Of a DNA stretch of 64,000 nucleotides, positions 11,932 through 23,799 are shown piece by piece. The stretch is taken from positions 27,651,501 through 27,715,500 of the forward strand of contig JAYKYS010000001.1 of the NCBI GenBank assembly GCA_036924285.1, read 5' to 3'. A program made the translations under genes and the position numbers. Every line of letters begins with the position of its first letter. The stretch's first letter is position 1. This stretch comes from Asterella californica. Taxonomy: Eukaryota; Streptophyta; Marchantiopsida; Marchantiales; Aytoniaceae. The notes beneath the pieces were generated by a model. That model was not told where the DNA came from and ran no database searches. It was given only the letters and a program-made list of their open reading frames with translations.

Positions 11932-11970
11932 GTACTCACGTGTTGTACTCACGTGTTGTACTCACGTGTT
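11932..11970. repeat. 3 x 13-bp tandem repeat containing G-boxes
   Basis: The unit gtactcacgtgtt is repeated three times head to tail without a mismatch. Each copy contains cacgtg, the palindromic core bound by plant bHLH and bZIP factors. No transcription unit starts nearby, so a regulatory role is only a possibility. Confidence 0.85.
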
Positions 11971-11989
11971 CCAGAGTTGTATCTGAAAA

Positions 11990-12440
11990 TACGTTTTATC
12001 ATAACCAGATGATCAAAGTGGAGGCCGAATAAAATTGGCTAACAAAACTCACTGCAAATTCTAAATCGGGTCGAGTTAGCAACATCTCGTACATGAGCAA
12101 TCCCACCAGTTCCTGATAGACCTATTCTTCAGTGGGTTGATTTCCTGCTGTGTTACGGAGAAATTTTAATATATTCAGCTTGACATCGAGCTCAATCGGG
12201 GTAGTAATAATAGTGCACTCCTGAAACCTGAACGTGCCAAAATGCTCTCCAAGTATGTGTGCTGATTAAGTGCAATGTAACATGCATCGTAATCAATGTC
12301 TATCTTCATGTCAGGCACCATTCCAATGGTGTTGGTCCCTTTATCCTGAACTCTTGCTTTAACTGAGATACCAGTAAATCGAGTTGCTGCTAGCACGAAC
12401 TGATCGGAATGAGATGAGGTGATCGGAATGTGAACAGAAG
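11990..12440 (-). pseudogene. degenerate copia RT to RNase H connection
   Basis: The minus strand reads YDACYIALNQHTYLESILAR, shifts frame, then gives FRFQECTIITTPIELDVKL and, further on, QELVGLLMYEMLLTRPDLEF followed by AVSFVSQF. These match the copia stretch that links RT to RNase H (STP motif, then LMYL..TRPDI.FAV). Two frameshifts and one stop are visible. It is joined at its upstream side to a Harbinger fragment. Confidence 0.7.
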
Positions 12441-12907
12441 AAGGTGTGTTTCTTGTGACAACAGATGACTTGTGCATTTATTGAATAATTACATTTCTGA
12501 TCATAAAATATCTTATCGTCGTCGAGGTCTTTGACAAAAAGATAATAAGATTCCGTTTATCAGTCCAATGTACCTGGAAAACCCTTCGTCGCAAGAGCAG
12601 TTGATATACTTGCACGTTCTTGTTGAGTGACCACTTCACTGTGCAGCCAAGCTTCCTGAGTTGTGATGACTCGTTTTGTATACTCCACCATCGGTCCAGG
12701 AGAGATTTCTCATAAAAACAAAGACCTATCAAAACAAACCCCATTGCCTTGATATCCTAGTCTATCTAAGGACATTGCAAGTTGCAGAGAAATAGACGTT
12801 TGTTTCAGCAGTGAACAGTTTGTGAACACGAGATGATCCGCATTGAGATTCAAAAGAATTATAAATGATTCTATGTCCATCTTAAAGAGTTGCCGAAAGG
12901 ATTTCAC
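12441..12907 (-). pseudogene. PIF/Harbinger transposase N-terminal fragment
   Basis: In successive frames the minus strand gives MDIESFIILLNLNADHL, then SLQLAMSLDRLGYQGNG, then TQQERASISTALATKGFPG, then DDDKIFYDQKCNYSINAQVI. These match the order seen in plant PIF/Harbinger nucleases: the helical N-terminal region, the QLA.aL.rL..GN motif, the GFPG..GaIDGTH region and the YYNRKGyYSiNaQ motif. At least two frameshifts and one stop are present. The catalytic C-terminal half is missing and copia sequence takes its place. Confidence 0.7.
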
Positions 12908-14546
12908 AAGTAGAGTCGAGAAAAAGTTTGTGTAAAAATCAGTACTCTTAGCAAACCCTTCAGACCTTTACATATATCTCATGCTCAAATCACATCGTAT
13001 CATTTCATACTTTCATTCGTTGTATCCATATCATCGTCTTCGCTGGAGTCATTGTCGTCTAGATAAAAAATGAAAACTCGTCTCTCGAATATACAATCAT
13101 CTCCAACTCAACTTGTTGCAACGTTCTTCTACTGAGATTTTAAACATGGTATGCTAGCTCTACTTCAGTTGTATCGATCCGAATAGCTTTTGGCAAAACT
13201 ATAAGTATCACATGTCAAGCACAAATTAAAGGCTCTTCAATATTCGGGTGTCTTGGAGTTTATTTATGCACAAGCGTCTAGTAATGTGAACACCCATGCA
13301 CTAAACAGAATAAGAGTCCACAACACGCCAGTTAGACAGATGGAACTCGAGAACCCATTTCAAAATTCAAATCAAGCAAAGCATTAATTACAGTGAAGTT
13401 ACGGGAATTTCTCGTGTGCGATAGACATTTGCCCCCGAACGGATCTTGCATTGGCCGTTGGCCCGAAACAGTACCCCGCGGGGAAACAAATATTACCCAC
13501 GGGCACTAGCTTTGGCACCCCTAATCCCAAACCCGGGGGCCTGGCCAAGTAATTTTCTTATCCACTGTTCGTGTTTGTCGCTTTGGTGGTACCAGTTCAG
13601 ATATTCTCACTGATGGCGTCTGGTGGATGTTCTGTTAGGAAAAGCAGTGTTGCAGAAGCGTCGGCCTTCTGCTGCCAACGCACTCGAAGCCAAAATTGCA
13701 GAGCTCGGAACACTGGGTCGTGCGACTGTGAATTGTGGATCCTCTCCTCCTGTGCACAAAGAATCCTTGCATTCGATTTTTTGAGGCTAATTCTGATGGT
13801 GATGTCTGGGAAGTTTCATAGCAAAGGTGACATTCTGATGCGTATATAACGTCGCGTCTGATCCTGAAGTCAAATGCCATGATTCTCCGAATCCAAATTT
13901 TACGTCAATGCGTCATTATGTACGCCACACCCTCAAGATTTGTGCATTCAGCGACAACTTGCGCGCGCGTTATGTTCTGTGAGATGCACCAACTCCGAGA
14001 AAAGCTCAAAGATTCGCGACAGATGAAAGCACATTATATTCATATATGCCTAAACACGTTCTTCTAATTCTAATTCTACCTTATATCGTATATATCTTTT
14101 ATTTGTGCAGTTCATTCTTCCCCACATCATAATCTCGCTAGTTAGACCGGAACCAGTGCCATGACGGACTGTGAAATAACTTAGCACCCATCAATCACAA
14201 ACTGTGCTCAAATACAATTCATATACTATGTTTCTTTTTGGCCTCGTCTTCTCTTCTTGATGTAGAGGTAAGTACTTGCTTCTGCTTACTTGCCCTCGTG
14301 GCTAGGGTACCAGTCTCCTCTGCTAACTTGTAAAACATTCGATCCGGGATCTCACTCGATGTTCGTATTTTCTCGTTTTTTTTATTCCGGGCTAGAACTC
14401 GTGTTCAACTTTGTCACATATGTTACCCTGTTTACTCCCGGCTGGAAATTTCGCAAACATGTACAGTATCATGTGCAGAGAACTGAGTCTGCAGAGTAAG
14501 AGATCGACGAACGATGGAAATTCTCCATAAGAGGATCGGAGAGAGT
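12908..14546. other. no gene recognised
   Basis: AT-rich DNA with a GC-rich island at 13,430-13,545 that contains short palindromes (taccccgcggggaaa and cccgggggcc). A short stretch at 14,283-14,350 looks vaguely like the internal promoter of a tRNA-derived SINE, but too weakly to call. Downstream (14,500-14,546) is the presumed 3' flank of the P450 gene. Confidence 0.45.
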
Positions 14547-17292
14547 TCAGATGTTCATTCCCGAGATGGCGTACACGTGAGCTGGTAACCGTGGACTTAC
14601 ACGAAGGTGAAGGGTCTGCGCTCTGCCGAGGGATGCGCCCGGCTGTTCCTCCATGCTCACATCTTTTGGACTCATGTCCGCAGGGAGAGAGAAGTCACAA
14701 GAGTGAAGAATCTGAGCCAAACCGAATTCGACCATGACCAAGCCCAAGTTGTAACCTACACACATTCTCCGACCCGCACCGAACGGTAGGAGCTGGAAGC
14801 TCTGACCCTTCACATCTATGGAACTCCCGTGGAATCTGTGAGGATTGAAGGCCAGCGGGTTCTCCCAAATTCTAGGATCTCTCCCTATGGCGAAGGTGTT
14901 CACCATCACCCTCGTCTTTGCGGGAATGTCGTATCCACCGACTTTAACATCGGCATGATCTGATTGGTGAGGAAGCAGCAGAGGAAGCACAGGATGCAGG
15001 CGGAACGTCTCTTTCACCACTGCTCGGAGGTACGGAAGCTTCGAAACATCTGACTCTTGCACCAGTGTTTCCCGCCCCACCACTTCATCTAGTTCCTTCT
15101 GAACTTCTTTCAGGACACCGGGATTTCTCATGAGCTCGGCCAAAGCCCATATCATTGCAGCTGAGCTGGTGCTCGATGAAGCTATAACAATATCCTGTGA
15201 CAGTCATCAAAATTCAAGTTACAAATCTAGACATTCAGGTCATGCACGCGTCGTCGACTAATTTCCGTACTAATTATATATAAGCAGATGCTCCTCATGG
15301 AATTGTTGAAATTCCATGCATGCATACAGTAATGAAGTCAACGAACGCCGACATACAAATCACCAGTATCGACCTACAACTGACTTGTCATGAACTGAAC
15401 GTCTAGCTTCAGATGGAGTCACTGATAAGACGATGAATGTGATGGTCATACTCAGCTTACAGGTTCGGAAAAGAATGTGGAACTGAACTGAACACGTAAT
15501 ATTAAGATGATCAAGCGTACCTGGATAGCAGCTTTGACCTGAACGTCTGTGAGTGGCTGGTCGCTCTTGCTGTCCCTTTGATATGCCAGTAGCACGTCCA
15601 CGAAATCCATGTCCAAAGGGCCTTTGGATATGTAGCTACCGTCTGCGTTTCGATGGCTCGCTAAAATGCTGGCGTAGAACACATCAGCCTTGTGGGCCAA
15701 TGCACGCATGCGCTTCTCGACTCCACCCAAGTCGAGAAACATCAGAAATGGAAAAAACTCGCCGGGGAAAAAGAAACTCGTACCACCTATTTCCTTCACC
15801 AGAGCCTGGAATTCTTCGGCTCCTTCCGCTACATCTGTACGCTTTGAACCATAGTACCTCCTTTGGAAGTTGAATCTCGTGGTCTGGTTTAAGACCATGG
15901 CCGTGAGCTTTTCGTCGATATTTACAAGCACTCCGTTGTGGCCTTCCGTCAGCATATCCTCCACGGTGTTCAGAAGCTCCTCTTTCCTGATAATCTGCAC
16001 AGTTTCAGCTCATTGTTTAATGCAAATCTACGGTCGGTTCAATTAATCTGGATGTAGATGCTAGTTACACACAAGAATTACCTTGAAGTTCTTAATTAGC
16101 ATACCTGCATGCCATCGTTAAGTACGACCCTGGCAGTGCACAGCTTAGGAACTCCAGATTACAGTCTAGAACTATACCCAACTTGAGCTTGCAACTACGG
16201 GAATACGTGTACGTCCGAGAGCCTAAAAGTCGATCCACGATGCATGCACTTGAGTCTAGAACAGAAGGGGGTCCAGGGTATGAATTTCATTGATGCACAT
16301 ATATGATAGTGGAGGTGTATGAACTGCCACCAAAGAGCTATAGCGTTTTCTAAACCTTCGTCTGGGCTCGATGGTGCTATACTATAAGCAGAAGTTTAAC
16401 GGTTCCTGGACGTTATCCAGGAACCGTTAAACTGCTTTGCACGTCAACTAGTCTTGGAGAACATCTCCAGCAGTTCATAATGGAACTTTTTCACTCGAGC
16501 ATACACACAGAAGTCAAAACTGTTACAGGAATTTATGCTACACGATAAATTATAGTTGAACTTCATGTGTTCAAACAGCGATGACACAAAAAGAGGACTT
16601 ACGAGTTAAGACTGGTAAGCGTGGAGCTGTAACACGAGAAGCAAGAAATACTGTACCTGCCCCAATATAAGATACTCGTACAAAATTCCTTGATGCAAAC
16701 TGTCGAGGAGTTCAACAGGTAGCAAACAGAAATGATGCTACACGATCGAGAAGTAACAAGATAGACATGTACGTAGATTTAGCTGTATGAGAGTCAGCAC
16801 CTGAGATTTCTGGATACGCTGGCCAGACACGAGTTCCGAGGAGACGATTTTGCGCATGGATCGCCATTTATCTCCATGTGGCATCAAAGAGATAGACTCG
16901 TTACCGTAAGCAAGAATTTTGCCCGACGCAAAGTCAGGGCGAGAGGCAAGGCGCTGGTCGTGATCTCTGAGAACTTCCCTCGCGAGCTCAGGAGAAGAAA
17001 TTATCACTGTTGGGTAAACGCCCATCCGCAGCTGAAAAATATCGCCGTACTTCTCTGCCATCAAAGAGAAAGTTCGGTGAGGAGCATTGCCAAGTAAATG
17101 AAGGTGTCCGATCAAAGGCAACCCTCGAGGTCCAGGCGGGAGTCGGAGCTTCCTTCTCGTTGATACGCGCTTCAGTATCAGATATCCAGCGATTATTCCC
17201 AAGCACGCTGTGGTCAAGGTGTACGGACTCATACTCTCAGTTGTACTCCACCAACTTTTAATCGCATTGGTCACATTCCAGGCTTTCTCCAT
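14547..17292 (-). CDS. cytochrome P450 monooxygenase, A-type (CYP71 clan), 3 exons
   Basis: Exons are 17292-16801, 15994-15521 and 15194-14547. All junctions are GT-AG and phase 0, giving 537 residues, normal for a plant microsomal P450. It should use O2 and electrons from P450 reductase to oxidise a small molecule; the substrate is unknown. An N-terminal membrane anchor (about residues 25-40) is followed by the PPGP hinge (52-55), the K-helix ExxR (E384, R387), FNPHRF, and the heme loop FGAGRRMCVG with ligand C467. The I-helix is odd: it reads ASSSTS (327-332) where the family has AGxDT or AGxET, so the acidic residue used in proton delivery is missing. The ATG at 17292 was chosen over one 63 bp upstream because the anchor then sits near the start. 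A TATA-like site lies upstream. Confidence 0.92.
15995..16800 (-). other. P450 intron 1, duplicated elsewhere in the window
   Basis: An 806-bp phase-0 intron with donor gtgctg and acceptor tgtgcag. From about 16,143 up to the exon boundary it matches 48,986-49,680 in the opposite orientation. It contains the perfect hairpin at 16,393-16,433. Confidence 0.88.
16393..16433. repeat. perfect 18-bp-arm hairpin in P450 intron 1
   Basis: agtttaacggttcctgga (16393-16410), a 5-base loop cgtta, then its exact reverse complement (16416-16433). The duplicated copy near 49,370-49,420 has only one of the two arms. Confidence 0.95.
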
Positions 17293-17521
17293 TGTGAAAT
17301 CTACAGAGTACCAATACGTAAGGGCATCTGACACTTCTCTTCTTCTCGTTCCCAAAGTTCAATTCTCTCTTAGAGCTCGTCGTACAAAACCTGCTTCCGG
17401 CTACACTGAAGACTCAAGGTACAAACTTCAGCGGGACATGTACAGAACGCTCCTTCTCTCTTCTCACAAGCTCTTCGAATTGTACAGGCCTAGGTACTTT
17501 CCCACTCAAAGTCCCATGAAC

Positions 17522-17530
17522 TCTTTATAC
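17522..17530 (-). promoter_or_regulatory. putative TATA box of the P450 gene
   Basis: The minus strand reads tataaagag about 230 bp upstream of the chosen ATG. That fits transcription starting near 17,490 with a leader of about 200 nt. No other strong TATA-like site was noticed between here and the ATG. Confidence 0.4.
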
Positions 17531-17559
17531 TCACAGTCCCTCCATGAAGAAACACGCTG

Positions 17560-20500
17560 ATGGAAAGCTCAAGCTCAGTCTCAACAGGCGTACAGTTGTC
17601 CCCCAAAGGAGGCTAGGCCAGGGGTGTCAAAGTTGTCCCCGGCCGTGAAGGCGCTCGGGAGTTTGAACTCGTAAGCATGGAATGTCAAAGCATATCGGGA
17701 GCGGAAGTTTTCGAACTGCGAAGAATCCAGTTCTGTGTAGCCAGACTCCTTCCTTTTCCTCCGGTTTACCTCACGTGGAAATAAGATTTTGCGTTACGTT
17801 TTCACGGTAACTTCAGTTAACACGTGCTAGCACCTAAAAACTCGGAATCCATACCTACACCAACCCTTCTCCCAAAAAGAAAGAAACTTTACGATAAGAG
17901 ATCTCTTGCTTGAAAAACAAAACTCACGTTGGTACGGGGAACCCTTGTTACAAACCCTCAAAATTACAAACATGAGAACGAAAAACTGTTTACTGAAAAT
18001 TATGTGCGATCCGGCCCTGAGTTTGTGAAAAGGCAGCAGCTTCCGGCTGCAGAAAAACCTCCACGGCGAAAGTGGCCTATAATACGGATTCGCATGCGTA
18101 ACTCGCTTCTTACTTGGTCAAAAGTTTTTTTAAATGAAAAGGGAACCAAGGACAGACAAATCGACAGTTTCAGTTTATATATTATTATTTGACTTGTTTT
18201 TAGATCCTTTTCTCTGTGGGGGTTTCTGCAACCGTTCCCTGCTGTCATTGCACAGTATGAAATCCCCGCAAGAGAACTCGACCTCTTCGTCCTGACTAAG
18301 ATTATCTATTATTAATCTGGCGCATGCACCCATGCAGAATTTCAACCAGACCCAAAATATACATGTTCGATGAATTTCTGGAGATATTTTATTCTTATCG
18401 ATAAAATATGTATGTTATATTTTAAATAAATTTTTTAATTAATATATATTATTAGATCAGCAAGTGAAAAAATAAAATTTAACCAATAAATGCAAGAGAT
18501 CCCGACACGTCTTGGAGAATAGAAGTGCGATAGCTTGCTAAGCTCAATTAATCAATTCAGCTAGCAAGCTCATTTGATTGCTCAATTGATTGATTTTTCG
18601 AGTGAAGAAAATAAATACAAAATTAAACTGCTTCTGCATATTCTCTTTTTTCGAATTTTGGAAGAGATGAATATACATATACCTTAACTCGGTCAAATAG
18701 TCATGCGCACCCATGTTTAGGTTACTTCAAGCCGCATTAAACTCCTTATCTAGTAGTTGATATCTTCGAGACAAATAAATCAAAACAACCAAGTCACAAA
18801 AAAAAGTGTCGTCTTTTACATATTTACGAGGGAGGTAAATATGTTACCTAACTTTAAAATTTCCCTCGACGATTTAAATAATAAATTAAATGCAAGAAGG
18901 TATGATATGTTCGTGAGTCGATCTTCCTTGCATATTATTCAAGAGGTAAATTTGTAAAATTTTTAATTATTATCTAACCTTTCTCTTGAAAAAATATATA
19001 AATAAATTGAAATGCCAAAAAAATATGATGTGTTTTGTATTTTGTTTAATATCGATTATGTGAGAAACTTCTCGAATACTTTCCAAAATGCATATGTCCA
19101 CGTTCTCCTTGTGGATTATATCGGGATCGGCTTGTAATTCAAGGTAGAGTTAAAAATAAATTTAATTTTTTCTTTATTATTTAATATAAAGTTATATTTT
19201 TCTGATAACAAATAACGAACAAAAGTTTCCTGAAGTTAATCTTGCATGCATATTATTTGAGTAATCAGCACATATTATTAGCTCTGTTATAACTGAAAAG
19301 TTTTGAGATGTCCTGTCCAGTAGGACACCTAACTGCGTTAATTCTCTCTATGGTCGATCAGGTCAGTGCAGCGATCATTCAAGCATGCCACTAGACATCA
19401 CAGTTTGAAAACTAAATGAAATTAAACTAAATTATATAATCGGTAAATAATTGAATCAGTCAATATTCCCATCCTCGTCGCATATTAGTGGCCACGCGCA
19501 GAAAAGCGAGTCCTTCCAAGAGACGGCGAAAATAAACGCACGTCTTCTATTATTCTGTTTTCTCTGGACTTGAGTCAAGTGTATGTGAGGAGGGACCTGT
19601 TCGTCGCCGTCCCCCGTAATGGGGGAAAAGAAGAAGAAAAGCGTTTATAAAAGCATTACAAAAGGTTTGCTGTACAGTCACAACTTGCTTTGAAAATAAT
19701 ACATTTTTTAGAAAATACTATTTAATAGGTTTGACATGTACGCTATTGATTTACCATGGAAGACGACATCCTCGAGTGAAGTAAAGGAGAAGAACGAACA
19801 TGAGAACTAAACTACTATATTTCATAAAATAGAATATTTAAAAATAAATGATTGTTTTTTGAACTAATTCTTACCAAGTACATTACTAATGTTAAGTAAT
19901 GTACTTAACATTAATTCGGTCGCTAACGAAGAGATAAAAACTGCAAGTGACGTGCGCGAAGCGTCTCTCATCTTTACATAAAGACAGTCCTCCTTGACAC
20001 TAAATTCTGATTATACTACATTTTAATTTATAAACTTATCTTTCTCTAATGAAAAATCTGATAAAATATTATACGATGTGCATATTGCCCTCTCTATCTG
20101 AAGGTAGAGAAGATGCTGATTCATGAAACATGACATGTGAAGCAAACCAACCAGCGACCATATCGGGAGCTAAATTGCTGAGGTAATTGGTTTACCAGAG
20201 GTGGGAAGTTAAGTTTGAGATAAACGATAACATCCGGAAATAATTTACCGAATAATATGCATCCAAACTCCACTTGTAGCAAACGAGGAAAACGATAAAT
20301 CTTTAAGCAAGCAACTAAAATAATCATGAGTAATTAGCAGACAACAGTCTTAAAAAATAATTAGTGAAAGATGCAATGACTAAAGAACACCGTCACGGAG
20401 AAAAGTATTGCTAGAGAGGATTTGTAAATTGTAACTTGTGTCAAAATTCTTAAAAATTAGCTTCACTAAATCTAAAGTGTTAAATTTAAATCATTAAACT

Positions 20501-21990
20501 CAATATCCACTTGGTAACTTGATTACGCACGATCACTTCAGTTATACAAAATACATAAGTGACTCACTTGAACATAACTTTTTTCTGATATAAAGATATG
20601 TGAATCTCACGAGTAAAAATATTTCTAATTTATAAGTTTTAAGTTATAGCCTAACCCTTCGAAGAGAAAGATTAATCCATAAATTAAAGCTCTTTGCATA
20701 TTCATTTTTCTTTTTCCGAACTTGGAAGAGGTGAATATGCACACTCGAGATAAGTGGCTTACCAGAGAATGGAAATTAAATCGAGAAAATATAATACCCA
20801 ATGTTTATCCGCTTTATAAATATACATGCTATTTTACTTCAACAGAATATTTCTCAGATAGATTCATGATACTGATAAGTATGTATTTACTAAGAAATAA
20901 TTATAATTTAAGCAAGAATAATAAATCAAAATACAGTATAACGGTTAAATATTTTCCATCTCACCGAGAGTTCCGGAAAAGGAACTTGCAAACACGCTCC
21001 CGAAACTATACTAGTAGCGAGTAAAAAGAAGGTTTTACTCAAGGTTTAATTTATTGCCGGACGAGTGAGGAAATAAATTAAACCCCTGCTAACGGTCTAT
21101 ACTCTTTCCGAATCGTGACAAAAGTTGACTTACTACCCAGGTCGCAATGAACATTGATGTGTCAAGCAGCGAGCACATGAGAATGGCCACCACCTCTGAT
21201 CACTCTCCAGCCGCAAAGCGCTCAGTTTCTACTCGCATTGTCAGTAACTAGTGGACCATGAATCTGACGATTGGAAGCGCCGTAACGACCGCGGAGCATA
21301 CACGCCGCTTGAAATGTCCTATAGATGATGAAGGTAAAGCTATAGATCCATGCCTTTCGGATGAGAAGCATGTACTCAAAGGAATGAGAACTTCAAGGCA
21401 AGTAAAATCTAATCTATTTGTTCCACTCTCTCGTAACTTTATGCGGTTTGTCGTAAGATGAATGATATACTCTAGAGAGTACGAGAAGAAAGTTTACCGA
21501 GGAAAAAGTTAATGACAAAATCGTAAATAGACTTTACGTGTATATGAAAGATTCTCTTTCGGAGACGCAAGACGAGCAAGATTTTGTTTGAATTGAAGGA
21601 GAAAACCCAAGAGTGAAGTAGAAGATTCATATGTTCAGTCATTTCATATACTTGCCGGATGTGCATATTGTTGTGTGCAAGAGCTGCGATTGGACTATGG
21701 GGACATGTGAATCTTGGTGTCTTTTCTTGTAGATTTTGTTCACTGTTTGCTTCACGAAGTTGATAAGCTGATATATATGAACTGAAGCTGAGACAATATC
21801 GCTGAGGAGAAGGGTGCTCGACATTTGAGAAGCTGCATGTGCGGGCGAAGCAGCAGGAAGAGGATACCATGGAAGACACCCACTGTGATATACTCAGCCC
21901 AGATAGCCAATGTAGACCGTTTCAAGTCTTATCGAATTCTAGACAGATCTCTGCAGATAGATGGTAGGCACCTCGGCCTAATCTGCGAGA
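17560..21990. other. AT-rich intergenic DNA with small hairpins
   Basis: No gene is recognised on either strand. The stretch holds several perfect small inverted repeats: taatgttaagta with tacttaacatta at 19,887-19,913, gagtaaaa with ttttactc at 21,020-21,041, and ggtttaatttatt with aataaattaaacc at 21,043-21,084. Fragments of a dispersed ttattatctaacccttc motif occur near 18,970 and 20,646. A 135-codon frame on the minus strand (21,879-21,472) has no recognisable features. Confidence 0.5.
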
Positions 21991-21999
21991 GATAATGGA

Positions 22000-22917
22000 C
22001 AGCAGTTTAGACAATGCTATCTCGATCGATGAGCCTGTACAGCAAGAAATCACACAAATTCATCTGAATATGTTGTTGGTGGCAGTTCTGGAGGTTCTCA
22101 ACGAAGTCCAATTCCAGACGTGGACAATTCATCTCAACCAGTGTCGCCCATGTCAGATAATGGACAGCAAAGGAATAGATTCACATGGCAAAAATGACAA
22201 GTCGTGCATTTGATTGAAGCTAAACGGATTGAGTTTGAAGAGCATTGTCAAAATTCAAACCTAGCAAACATGCAATCGACTGAGACTAAGCTTAGGAAAA
22301 TTCAATCATACCTTCACTCGAAAAGAGTTGAAGTAGATAATCCTCATATCATAAACAAATGAGAGAAAATTATTGGTGATTACAGGAAAGTGCATGACAC
22401 AATAAGACCTCCAGAAATGCTCCATATTCTGCTCTGACACAAGATGGACGTGAAGAGAAGAAACTCCCAGTGAGCTTCCTTGAACGCTATTATCCTCTAA
22501 TCGATAGTTGGTATGGACAACTTCCTGGAACGACTCCTCCATGTATGACTGGGACCCTAACCCCAAGTTCACGGCCTGGTCTTGAACCTGAACCTCAAGC
22601 TGCTGTACAACATGAATGTGGAGTTTGTGTCTCGACTTCTCCTGTCTAATGCTGAAGTTACAAGTCGGCATAATTCTGACAACAAAAAAATAGACATAGG
22701 TCATTCTTCATCTACTCTTAATCAGACACTGGCCAATTCTGGTAATTGTATTGTTGAGATGGAGAACAAAAAGCTTGAATTGTACAAAAATCTGGAGTCT
22801 CAAAAGCTGCATAGAGCTGACATCCGTTTGGATCAGTTGGTTACTGTGTTAGATAAGATAGCAAGTGCTTTAGCTGACATTGGATCAGCTTTTAGTTTTC
22901 AGAGCCGTGCTGTTTAG
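22000..22917 (+). pseudogene. Harbinger-associated Myb/SANT-like gene (ORF1), broken
   Basis: In PIF/Harbinger elements a Myb-like DNA-binding protein is the partner of the transposase. Here one plus frame gives a Ser/Gly/Pro-rich N-terminus, then FTWQK, a stop, and QVVHLIEAKRIEFEEH, later LRKIQSYLHSKRVEVD and EKIIGDYRKVHD. This is the trihelix-type pattern of W..evv.LIea....c...yk.v.D. After a frameshift the tail (22,582-22,917) is a charged helical stretch ending LDQLVTVLDKIASALADIG, typical of the C-terminus of such proteins. It lies upstream of, and on the same strand as, the transposase gene. Stops and frameshifts make it non-functional. Confidence 0.65.
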
Positions 22918-23799
22918 TGAACCCATAATGGGTGTAGGCTAAACCCATTTTGTTCAGATTTCAGAAAGTGCTCTTTCTTTGAGCATTTTATTTTGAAACT
23001 CATAAATTCTTTGTCTTCATCTGTTTTTTAACTGTATGATAAAAGTTCAACGTTATATGCTGTTAGATTTGAAGTTATGTCAATCATGGATAGTGGAAGT
23101 TCATAGTGCTCCTTCTATTGCTTATAGTTGTTCACTGCTTATGGCTCTTGTGCTCGCGCGATTGTAAATTGCTCTCAATAAGATCAACTATAAAGTAGCT
23201 TATTGCTGTTAAATTTCTCTCAGTTCGACATCGAAGATCTATAGATATATGTGTGTGAAGTCAAATTATCCAAACCTTCGGATATAAGTAAATCAAGTTC
23301 AGTCATATATCCAAATATCTAAAAAGCATATTGTTTAGATCTAGTGTGATTTGGATCTAGAGCTGAAACTATATCAGTTCAATTCTTCTCGAAGATCGAT
23401 GTCACTCGGAAAACCTATGGAAGCATGCATAGTAATGCAAATAGACGAAAATTGTTCATAATGATCATATATATTTATATAATATTCTATGTATGTAAGC
23501 TTTTGGTATAATTTATACGCGATATTAATTGATTTTTTATGAATATTTTATGCAGACATTCGGGGCATATTCATCTTAGTGGTCTCAACAGTGGTGACAG
23601 CAATTCAAATAGTTGTGGAGTTCGTTTGGGTGGAGGATGCTGACGAGTCCAACCAGCATCATTTACATATCTGAGATGATGTGCACGAATCTCTCACAGC
23701 AGTCATTTTTACTGCTTGTCAGCTAGTCATGGCGCATGAACAACAGGCACAACAACACACTTGGTGGGTAAAGCCCAGATTGCTTATATAGGAGAGTTA

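Noticed and set aside
14283..14350. Possible tRNA-derived SINE with A-box-like tggctagggtacc and B-box-like cattcgatccgg
   Set aside because: The B-box match is poor, no poly-A or poly-T tail or target duplication is seen, and no second copy is in the window.
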